Positions 6,338 to 12,366 of a stretch of DNA of 12,366 nt are shown one piece after another; the stretch's first letter is position 1; each line of letters begins with the position of its first letter. This DNA is from Flavipsychrobacter stenotrophus. Its GTDB lineage: Bacteria > Bacteroidota > Bacteroidia > Chitinophagales > Chitinophagaceae. Under the pieces are notes generated by a model, which saw only the letters and a program-made list of their open reading frames with translations, was not told the DNA's origin and ran no database searches. A program made the position numbers and the translations under genes. The stretch covers positions 1 through 12,366 of the forward strand of contig CANBQQ010000043.1 in assembly GCA_947371715.1 (NCBI GenBank), given 5' to 3'.

Positions 6338-8314
6338 TTACTTGTATGAACGTGCACTTGGGTGAACAACTTCATAGATAAGGTCTTCCTTGTGCATTTC
6401 AAACTGACCTACACCCTTATATTCCCATGCAGCTACATACATATACTTTTCATCATCACGAAGCGCTTCACCTTCTTCTGTCTGGTACTCCTCGCGGAAG
6501 TGACCACCACAGCTTTCATTACGGTTTAGTGCATCAAGGCACATCAGTTCGCCAAGCTCTATGAAGTCAGCAACTCGGCCGGCCTTATCCAATTCAGGGT
6601 TGAACTCGTCAATATCACCGGGAATACGAACATTGCTCCAGAACTCTTTACGCAATGCAGCGATCTCAGCTATAGCTTCTTTCAATCCCTTTTCATTACG
6701 AGCCATACCACACTTCTCCCACATGATCTTACCAAGACGCTTGTGGAAGCTTTCCACGCTTTCAGTACCCTTAATGCTCATGAGCTTGTTGATACGATCG
6801 CTTACTTCCTTTTCAGCCGCTACAAAAGCAGGATGATCTGTAGGTATTGCCTTTGTGCGGATATCATCTGCAAGACGGTTACCCAAAGTGTAAGGGATAA
6901 CGAAGTAACCATCAGCAAGACCCTGCATAAGTGCAGATGCACCCAGGCGGTTAGCACCGTGATCACTGAAGTTAGCCTCACCCAAAGCATACAAGCCAGG
7001 CACAGTGGTCATCAGCTCATAATCTACCCATAGTCCACCCATTGTATAGTGTACTGCAGGATATATACGCATTGGCATTTCGTAAGGATTTTCGCCGGTG
7101 ATCTTTTCGTACATGTCGAAAAGGTTACCATACTTCTCCTTTACTACGCCCTTACCTAATACTATTATTTCGTCTTTGCTGGTGTTTGGCTTACCTTGTT
7201 TGTTAGCTTCTATCTTGCCATAACGCTCAATAGCTGCACCAAAATCAAGATATACTGCCATCTTAGATGAACCTACACCATAACCTGCATCGCAACGCTC
7301 TTTAGCAGCACGGCTGGCCACGTCGCGCGGTACAAGGTTACCGAAGGCAGGGTACCTGCGCTCCAGGTAGTAGTCGCGCTCTTCTTCCTTGATTTCAGAA
7401 GGTTTGCGCTGATCGTTCTTTTGTTTTGGCACCCAGATACGACCATCATTACGCAACGACTCAGACATCAGCGTCAACTTAGACTGGTGATCGCCACTAA
7501 CAGGGATACACGTTGGGTGAATCTGTGTAAAGCAAGGGTTACCAAAGAATGCACCTTGTTTGTGTGCCTTCCATGCTGCGGTAACATTGCTACCCATTGC
7601 ATTTGTAGACAAGTAGAATACGTTACCGTAACCACCTGTGCATAATAAAACAGCATGACCGAAATGGCGCTCCAACTCACCTGTTACCAGATTACGGGCT
7701 ATGATACCACGGGCTACGCCGTCTACCATTACCACTTCCAGCATTTCATGGCGGGAATGCATTTCTACATTACCCAAAGAAACCTGGCGCTCAAGGCCCT
7801 GGTAAGCACCAATCAACAACTGCTGACCAGTCTGGCCTGCAGCGTAGAACGTACGCTGCACCTGTGTACCACCAAATGAACGGTTGCTTAACAAGCCACC
7901 ATATTCACGTGCAAACGGAACACCTGCCGCTACACACTGGTCAATGATGTTGGCACTCACTTCTGCAAGACGGTGCACATTACCCTCACGGGCACGGTAG
8001 TCACCACCTTTAATTGTATCGTAGAACAGGCGATAAGTACTATCACCATCATTCTGGTAATTTTTTGCGGCATTGATACCACCCTGTGCAGCAATAGAGT
8101 GTGCACGGCGGGGACTATCCTGGAAGCAGAATGCTTTTACCTTATAGCCCATTTCACCAAGAGATGCGGCTGCAGAAGCACCGGCAAGACCGGTACCAAC
8201 TACAATGATCTCTAATGAACGCTTATTGGCAGGATTAACCAACTTACAAGTCGCCTTGTATGTTTTCCATTTGGAATCTATCGGACCTGCTGGTATTTTA
8301 GAAATAAGTGGCAT
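6338..8314 (-). CDS. sdhA: Succinate dehydrogenase / fumarate reductase flavoprotein subunit
   Basis: SdhA binds covalent FAD and oxidises succinate to fumarate (or the reverse) on the cytoplasmic side of the membrane. The 658-aa length fits the Bacteroidota form. The dinucleotide-binding motif is VVGTGLAGASAAASLGEMG (38-56). H72 in RRAHSIAAQGG is the expected covalent FAD attachment residue. The active-site segments CFTQIHPTCIP, ESLRNDGRIW and LVPRDVASR are present, as are AVHYTMGGLWVD and the FAD-binding stretch GEANFSDHGANRLGASAL. The ATG at 8314 starts shortly before the KLVNPANKR stretch usual for this group. It is the middle gene of sdhC-sdhA-sdhB. The sequence does not say whether the enzyme runs mainly as dehydrogenase or fumarate reductase, though the lack of a FrdD partner and the single membrane subunit place it in the di-haem (type B) class. 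Confidence 0.97.
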   Translation of the reverse strand: MPLISKIPAGPIDSKWKTYKATCKLVNPANKRSLEIIVVGTGLAGASAAASLGEMGYKVKAFCFQDSPRRAHSIAAQGGINAAKNYQNDGDSTYRLFYDTIKGGDYRAREGNVHRLAEVSANIIDQCVAAGVPFAREYGGLLSNRSFGGTQVQRTFYAAGQTGQQLLIGAYQGLERQVSLGNVEMHSRHEMLEVVMVDGVARGIIARNLVTGELERHFGHAVLLCTGGYGNVFYLSTNAMGSNVTAAWKAHKQGAFFGNPCFTQIHPTCIPVSGDHQSKLTLMSESLRNDGRIWVPKQKNDQRKPSEIKEEERDYYLERRYPAFGNLVPRDVASRAAKERCDAGYGVGSSKMAVYLDFGAAIERYGKIEANKQGKPNTSKDEIIVLGKGVVKEKYGNLFDMYEKITGENPYEMPMRIYPAVHYTMGGLWVDYELMTTVPGLYALGEANFSDHGANRLGASALMQGLADGYFVIPYTLGNRLADDIRTKAIPTDHPAFVAAEKEVSDRINKLMSIKGTESVESFHKRLGKIMWEKCGMARNEKGLKEAIAEIAALRKEFWSNVRIPGDIDEFNPELDKAGRVADFIELGELMCLDALNRNESCGGHFREEYQTEEGEALRDDEKYMYVAAWEYKGVGQFEMHKEDLIYEVVHPSARSYK

Positions 8315-8327
8315 ATATAAAAGAAGT

Positions 8328-8346
8328 CAAAAGTTAAAAGTAAAAA
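8328..8346. repeat. Heptamer repeat in the sdhC-sdhA spacer
   Basis: Units CAAAAGT, TAAAAGT and AAAAA (8328-8346) form two and a half 7-base repeats in the 81-base spacer just upstream of sdhA. The spacer otherwise shows nothing recognisable. The A/G-rich run would read as T/C-rich on the sdh transcript. Confidence 0.45.
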
Positions 8347-8395
8347 CCTTAAATGCTGACCGCCGAAGCAGTAGCAGAACTTATGTGGATATAGA

Positions 8396-9064
8396 TTAGG
8401 CTAACCAGTTCATAAAGAACGCAACAGGCATAGCAATAAATATCAACGGAACGATGATAGAAAATGCGATACCTGTAGTCTTGATCAAACCTTTATACCT
8501 TGATGTACCCAGGCCCAGTGTCTGGAAAGCACTGTAAAAACCATGTACCAGGTGCCATCCCAGAGAGATACAGCCAAAGATGTACACACCTACTACCCAT
8601 GCAGTCTGGAATTCTTCCTTCATCATGTGGTAAAGATCCTTTTCACCATTGCCTGTTATCTGTGAGAAGCGGTTAGGCGCCCAGAACTTAGACAGGTGCA
8701 TGATAAGGAATAACAGGATAAGCGTACCCAGCAAAGCCATACTGCGGCTGTACCAGGGGCTGGTAGCGCTACCGGCATTCACCGCATAACGGTTAGTACG
8801 GCGGCTCCTGTTTTTAGACCATAAAGCAAGTCCCTGAATGACATGCAACAGCAGGAAGCCCATCAGGCCTATCTCCACAGTGCGGATAAGGAAGTTCGTA
8901 CCCATAAAATGGGCTGCTTCCGTAAAACGAGCGCCACCATCATTATAAAAGATCTGGGCGTTAATGTAACAATGGACGATCAAAAACGTAATGAGGAACA
9001 AACCCGTTAATGACATTTGTAGCTTTTTCCCAATGGAAGTGCTAAAGTAATTTTTCCAGCTCAT
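8396..9064 (-). CDS. sdhC: Succinate dehydrogenase cytochrome b558-type membrane subunit
   Basis: SdhC anchors the enzyme in the membrane, binds two b-type haems and reduces quinone. The 222-aa protein shows five transmembrane helices at about residues 14-34, 58-80, 106-126, 153-177 and 192-216. This is the single-subunit anchor of the type B enzymes (as in Bacillus SdhC and Wolinella FrdC). Candidate haem-ligand histidines lie in VHCYIN, LLHVIQG, IMHLSKF and GWHLVHG. The start MSWKNYFSTSIGKKLQMSLTG is typical. It is the first gene of the operon, so the sdh promoter should be just upstream: a TAnnTTTG match lies 44-51 bases before the ATG. Confidence 0.95.
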   Translation of the reverse strand: MSWKNYFSTSIGKKLQMSLTGLFLITFLIVHCYINAQIFYNDGGARFTEAAHFMGTNFLIRTVEIGLMGFLLLHVIQGLALWSKNRSRRTNRYAVNAGSATSPWYSRSMALLGTLILLFLIMHLSKFWAPNRFSQITGNGEKDLYHMMKEEFQTAWVVGVYIFGCISLGWHLVHGFYSAFQTLGLGTSRYKGLIKTTGIAFSIIVPLIFIAMPVAFFMNWLA

Positions 9065-9107
9065 GCGAATCCGGCAGAATTTAGTGTAGAAAGTGAAAAA
9101 TGTGGCA

Positions 9108-9156
9108 CAAAGATAATCATCAATTTTTTAAAAGCATAGCAATACTACAAATTGCT
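9108..9156 (-). promoter_or_regulatory. Candidate sdh promoter with overlapping dyad
   Basis: On the minus strand, TATCTTTG (9115-9108) fits the Bacteroidota -7 element TAnnTTTG. A TTG at 9142-9140 lies 24 bases further upstream, slightly beyond the usual spacing of roughly 17-23. The TTG falls inside a perfect dyad AGCAAT-N7-ATTGCT (9138-9156), which could be an operator or the hairpin of a weak terminator for the upstream ABC operon. Transcription would begin near 9101, leaving a leader of about 37 bases. Confidence 0.38.
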
Positions 9157-9236
9157 GAAAACTATTTACATAAAGCGAAATTTTAGATAAGTTTAGCAAT
9201 CATCACGACGTGTTATTTAGTAGTTCTCTAAGCATA

Positions 9237-9941
9237 TTATTTCTTATTAAATTGTTCATCCGTAAGCCCGGTATTAATGGCGTAACTCAGGTAATTGATC
9301 TCTATCGTTCCCTTCTGCGCTTTGGGTTTTGCATCCTTAGCTGCCGTTGGCACTTCATTATTATAGTCCATGGTCACGCCCTTGGGTAGCTTGTAATCCT
9401 TTACGTCCATATATATGGTAACCTTATCTGGCAGGCCATATGACATGTATTTGTTGAAATCAAGATCCATGATCACAGTACCATCGTTGCGGGTGGTCGT
9501 TTCTGCCCTTACTGCTACCAGGTTAGCCTCATCTATCCACAGCTTGGTCAGCACAATGTTGTTCATATCATCTTCGGGTATCACTTTCACCAATCTTAGT
9601 TTCTTTCCCTTTACGGTTACATTACCAATGTCTATCACAGTTACGTTACCAACTGGTATCAGGTTGCTTATCGTCAGGTTGATATTCTTCTTTGGCAGCA
9701 TGGACAAACCTCCGTTCCTTTCCAACCGCATTTTATCCGGTGCCTTAAAAAGCAACGTGCCCTTTAGTTGCGGTATGCGCATAAAGCTCACATCTATCTT
9801 CATTTTCACATCGGCACGGTAATCTTTAACGGTAGCAATTTTAGTACGTAAAGTATAAAAAAGCTTCGTAGCATCATCTGCACGTACCTTATAAGAAACT
9901 AACGTAAGCAAAACGACCAATAATGATAAATACTTCCTCAT
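9237..9941 (-). CDS. LolA-like periplasmic lipoprotein-carrier-fold protein
   Basis: This 234-aa protein has an N-terminal signal peptide (about 1-21, hydrophobic LSLLVVLLTLVS, likely cut after VRA) and no lipobox, so it is predicted to be periplasmic. Family cues are an early amphipathic helix (LFYTLRTKIATVKDYRADVKMKI), then PQLKGTLLFKAPDKMRLE, then alternating beta strands with LTKLWIDEANLVAVRAETTT. These are typical of the half-barrel LolA/RseB fold that cradles lipid. The C-terminus (KGTIEINYLSYAINTGLTDEQFNKK) is consistent. It is the last gene of the ABC operon, and its ATG overlaps the permease stop (ATGA, 9938-9941), so translation is likely coupled. That context suggests it hands a hydrophobic substrate to or from the exporter. 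This is inference. It is too divergent to call the housekeeping LolA. Confidence 0.68.
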   Translation of the reverse strand: MRKYLSLLVVLLTLVSYKVRADDATKLFYTLRTKIATVKDYRADVKMKIDVSFMRIPQLKGTLLFKAPDKMRLERNGGLSMLPKKNINLTISNLIPVGNVTVIDIGNVTVKGKKLRLVKVIPEDDMNNIVLTKLWIDEANLVAVRAETTTRNDGTVIMDLDFNKYMSYGLPDKVTIYMDVKDYKLPKGVTMDYNNEVPTAAKDAKPKAQKGTIEINYLSYAINTGLTDEQFNKK

Positions 9942-10777
9942 GACTTAATATCTTTCTTGTTGAAATAAAACACTGTAAGTAACAGAAAACCAACAGTATA
10001 TAACACCAGCACTACCGCACTCTTACCTATAGCCGCGTATGGTACCGGATCATCAAAAAAGCCCTTCCACCCAATCATGTGCGTAGTAAACAGGTAAGGC
10101 TTTATGATGGTAAATAGCGGCAATTCCAGGTTAGATAATATCGTTAACACCACCACTATACCCATGGTTGATATGATGGGTCCGATTGAATTATCGGCAA
10201 ATGCGGATAGAAGTAAGGACATAGAGGCAATAGTAGTCATAGCTAATACTGCAAAAGCAAAGGCAAGACCATAGCGCCACATCACATCCTTCTGCAAGAT
10301 CATGATAAATGAATCGCTCTTCAGGTTGATCATATCTCCCTTTCCAAAAAGCAACAGCGAGAAGAACAGCGCAACTACCGCCAACCAAACTATTAACAGT
10401 ACAGTATAGATAAAGCTACTTAAAAACTTGGCCATCACTATTTTAGGTCTGGAAATAGGCTTGGTCAATAACAGCCTCAATGTTCCCAAATTAGCCTCAC
10501 CTGCCAGCGCATCACCGGCAACCAATGCCACCAACAATGGAATATGAATAAGTAGTGATTGCAGGATAATGTAGGTGATCAGGTACCCGTTAAGGATGTT
10601 CCCTTGTATATCGAACTGCTCATTAACTCCCGATAACGCAAAATTCACAAACCCCTTACCATCAGTAAGCATGGCCAGCTGAATGACAAAAGTGATAGCA
10701 GTAACTATACCAAAACTGATATAGGTCCTCGGCCTCCTGAAAATTTTATATAGCTCTATTCGTAATAACTGTATCAT
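9938..10777 (-). CDS. ABC-2 type transporter permease
   Basis: This is the integral-membrane subunit of an ABC exporter, 279 aa from the chosen start, with about six hydrophobic helices. The N-terminal IELYKIFRRPRTYISFG is the usual cytoplasmic elbow helix of ABC-2 permeases. AGDALAGEANLGTLRLLLTKPISRPKIVMAKFL is the conserved intracellular segment typical of NatB/BcrB-like permeases. The start was set at ATG 10777 (MIQLLRIELYK). The frame is open further back to a GTG at 10834, but that would add 19 residues lying entirely within the ATPase gene and lacking family character. With the ATG, it overlaps the ATPase end by 32 bases. Its stop overlaps the ATG of the LolA-like gene. The substrate is unknown. 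Confidence 0.9.
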   Translation of the reverse strand: MIQLLRIELYKIFRRPRTYISFGIVTAITFVIQLAMLTDGKGFVNFALSGVNEQFDIQGNILNGYLITYIILQSLLIHIPLLVALVAGDALAGEANLGTLRLLLTKPISRPKIVMAKFLSSFIYTVLLIVWLAVVALFFSLLLFGKGDMINLKSDSFIMILQKDVMWRYGLAFAFAVLAMTTIASMSLLLSAFADNSIGPIISTMGIVVVLTILSNLELPLFTIIKPYLFTTHMIGWKGFFDDPVPYAAIGKSAVVLVLYTVGFLLLTVFYFNKKDIKS

Positions 10778-11678
10778 CTGTAAGGGATAAAAAGTAAGCT
10801 TCCAATGAATGTTTTGACCTGATCTCTGTAACACCTATGCCCTGCCCCACCAGCCAACTATTCAACTGCGGCGTTCGTTCAGGATTCATCTTAAAGGTAA
10901 GCGAGCCATGTTTTGCAGTGCTGAGCATAGATTTCCATTCGCTACCCTCAATTTTATGTTGTATTACATCATCGGGCAAAATGTCTATCTCAATAAATGT
11001 CTCATCCGGGTTGAGCAAAGAATTCACCTTGCCTTCCACCACTTTCCTACCCTTATGAATAATGATCATGCTGGTGGCTACCTGTTCTATCTCGTACAAC
11101 AGGTGCGATGATATCAATATGGTCTTACCATGATCACGACTGAGTGAGAGGATCAATGCACGCATTTCAGCGATGCCCTGCGGATCAAGTCCATTGGTAG
11201 GCTCGTCCAATATCAGCAGATCGGGTTTATGGACAAGGGCTATGGCTATGCCCAGGCGCTGCTTCATACCTTGCGAATAAGCTTTTACCTTATCCTGCTC
11301 GCGCCCCTTCAATCCTACTATTTCTAAAACCTCATGCAATCTTGCAGCTTTTATACTGCTGTCACTCAGTGCAGCAAACATTTTCAGATTATCCCAACCT
11401 GAGAGATATCCATACATATCAGGGCGCTCAATGATAGCACCTATCTTACTTAGTAAATGCCTGCGACCATTATTAAACTCCTCTCCATCTATATATATAC
11501 TGCCACTATCCGGAAAGATAAGCCCAAGCAGCATACGCATAGTAGTACTTTTCCCCGCACCATTCTGACCGAGAAAACCATAAATATCCCCATGGTTTAT
11601 TGTAAATGACAGATCGGTAACAGCCTTGAAGTGCTTAAATGACTTTGATAAATTCCGCGTTTCAATAATAGATCCCAA
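10746..11678 (-). CDS. ABC transporter ATP-binding protein (BcrA/NatA type)
   Basis: This is the cytoplasmic ATPase that drives the neighbouring ABC-2 permease. It has the Walker A motif GQNGAGKST, the Q-loop region ending in IIERPDMYGYLSG, the signature YSQGMKQRLG, Walker B LLILDEPTNGLD, and the H-loop ISSH. A C-terminal extension of about 100 residues follows, as in exporters of the BcrA group. There is no ATG or GTG in frame before the Walker A region. TAG at 11706-11708 closes the frame upstream. The candidates are TTG at 11699 (ten codons before IIETRNLSKSF) and TTG at 11678, which gives MGSIIETRNLSKSF and fits homologous starts better, so I chose the latter. An ATT start at 11669 or 11666, just after GGGA, is also conceivable. 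It is the first gene of the three-gene operon. Confidence 0.92.
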   Translation of the reverse strand: MGSIIETRNLSKSFKHFKAVTDLSFTINHGDIYGFLGQNGAGKSTTMRMLLGLIFPDSGSIYIDGEEFNNGRRHLLSKIGAIIERPDMYGYLSGWDNLKMFAALSDSSIKAARLHEVLEIVGLKGREQDKVKAYSQGMKQRLGIAIALVHKPDLLILDEPTNGLDPQGIAEMRALILSLSRDHGKTILISSHLLYEIEQVATSMIIIHKGRKVVEGKVNSLLNPDETFIEIDILPDDVIQHKIEGSEWKSMLSTAKHGSLTFKMNPERTPQLNSWLVGQGIGVTEIRSKHSLEAYFLSLTDDTVITNRAI

Positions 11679-11699
11679 AACACAAGTTTGAACCTGCAA

Positions 11700-11929
11700 G
11701 TTACGCTACAATCAGCCTATTGTACGAGTTAACTATATACCTATTTCCAATACCGCCTATGCTTTGTTTAATATTTATTAGTATTAATTAAACAATTTAA
11801 AGGCGCCGAAAACTGTCCTTACCTATTCTCCGTATGTACTGTAGCACATATTGATAAACAGCAAATTGTGCATACCCGAACATCTAACTATATAAAATAC
11901 GCATAATCAATTCCTAAAACAACTGAAAT
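11700..11929. other. Divergent spacer between the ABC operon and the GAF gene
   Basis: I see no gene in these 230 AT-rich bases. They must hold the promoters of the minus-strand ABC operon and the plus-strand GAF gene, but I find no clear TAnnTTTG match for either. The only structure noted is a weak AT dyad, TTAATA/TATTAA, at about 11769-11788. Confidence 0.4.
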
Positions 11930-12366
11930 ATGATCACAAACGAGGAACAAAGACTGAATGCGGTAAAGCGCTTTGACAATTACAATTTCAACCTGAATAA
12001 GGGTCTGGAAAATATACTTACCCTTACAGCCGAGATCTGTGAAACGCCGGTTGCATTTATCACACTTATTGATGCTGATGCGCAACAATTTAAAGTTTGC
12101 AAAGGAATGGATGTAGTGCAGATGCCAAGAGATACCTCCTTCTGCACCCATACCATAATGGACACAGGCGTGATGGTGGTAGAAGACCCATTGAAAGATG
12201 AAAGGTTTTCTTCAATTCCATTGGTTGTAAACCAACCTTACATTAGATTCTACGCGGGTGCCCCATTGGCAACAGAAGATGGACAAAATATTGGCACCCT
12301 TTGTGTGCTGGACGCTCACCCCAAAAGTCTGCCATTGGCTAAACAACATATGCTGGGCATTCTGGC
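11930..12366 (+). CDS. GAF-domain signalling protein, N-terminal part (3' end outside window)
   Basis: The frame starts at ATG 11930 (a TGA stop lies two codons upstream) and runs open to the window edge, giving 145 complete codons. Nearly all of it is one GAF domain. It includes LTAEICETPVAFITLIDADAQ, then FKVCKGM, then DTSFCTHTI (C72), VVEDPLKDERF, and the highly characteristic FYAGAPLATEDG...IGTLCVLD near residues 108-128. This GAF subtype commonly sits at the N-terminus of histidine kinases, diguanylate cyclases or PAS-containing sensors, and also occurs as a stand-alone domain. The output module is not visible, so the type of signalling protein cannot be stated. The ligand is unknown. 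It is transcribed divergently from the ABC operon. Confidence 0.88.
   Translation, partial: MITNEEQRLNAVKRFDNYNFNLNKGLENILTLTAEICETPVAFITLIDADAQQFKVCKGMDVVQMPRDTSFCTHTIMDTGVMVVEDPLKDERFSSIPLVVNQPYIRFYAGAPLATEDGQNIGTLCVLDAHPKSLPLAKQHMLGIL

Noticed and set aside
9415..9822. 135-codon plus-strand frame opposite the LolA-like gene
   Set aside because: It mirrors the codon pattern of the minus-strand gene, which has a signal peptide and operon overlap. The antisense product resembles no family.
10778..10834. 19-residue N-terminal extension of the ABC permease from a GTG start
   Set aside because: It lies wholly inside the ATPase gene, adds nothing resembling the family, and a normal ATG lies immediately before the conserved N-terminal segment.

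Overview
The window looks like an ordinary chromosomal stretch from a member of the Bacteroidota, most likely close to Chitinophagaceae/Sphingobacteriia. That placement is an inference from protein style. It rests on the paired LytS-type kinase and LytTR regulator with the tail of a triple-Tyr (Y_Y_Y) sensor domain, the b558-type sdhC-sdhA-sdhB operon whose SdhA opens with the Bacteroidota-like KLVNPANKR stretch, a TonB-like protein directly ahead of folC, weak Shine-Dalgarno sequences, and a few matches to the Bacteroidota -7 promoter element TAnnTTTG. Base composition is moderately AT-rich, and I see no insertion sequence, integrase, CRISPR array, tRNA or rRNA.

Layout. Positions 1-1551 (+) hold the C-terminal part of a membrane sensor kinase, cut by the window edge, and its LytTR response regulator, which overlap by one base. 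Positions 1552-2270 are a gene-poor 0.7 kb stretch containing two diverged copies of the same intergenic sequence, a CRP/FNR-like palindrome and a 19-codon mini-ORF. It leads into a 51-aa, very arginine-rich lipoprotein (2271-2426, +) followed by a long stem-loop. On the minus strand, a TonB/TolA-like protein and folC (4662 to 2525) form a pair. Divergent from them is yajQ (4850-5341, +), which ends in a region of competing hairpins and a strong terminator shared with the oncoming sdh operon. The minus-strand operon sdhC-sdhA-sdhB (9064 to 5479) encodes a complete di-haem (type B) succinate:quinone oxidoreductase. Upstream of it lies a second minus-strand operon (about 11678 to 9237): an ABC ATPase without any ATG start, an ABC-2 permease, and a LolA-like periplasmic protein whose start overlaps the permease stop. 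After a 0.23 kb divergent spacer, a GAF-domain protein (11930 to the window end, +) begins and is cut off.

How the genes work together. SdhCAB is the respiratory/TCA enzyme. The kinase-regulator pair, the GAF protein and YajQ are signalling components. The ABC/LolA-like operon and the TonB-like protein act at the cell envelope. FolC is folate metabolism. Nothing visible ties these units into one pathway. I do not see a clearly new multi-gene system. The least explained parts are the duplicated intergenic sequence with the small basic lipoprotein after it, and the coupling of a LolA-like protein to an ABC-2 exporter.
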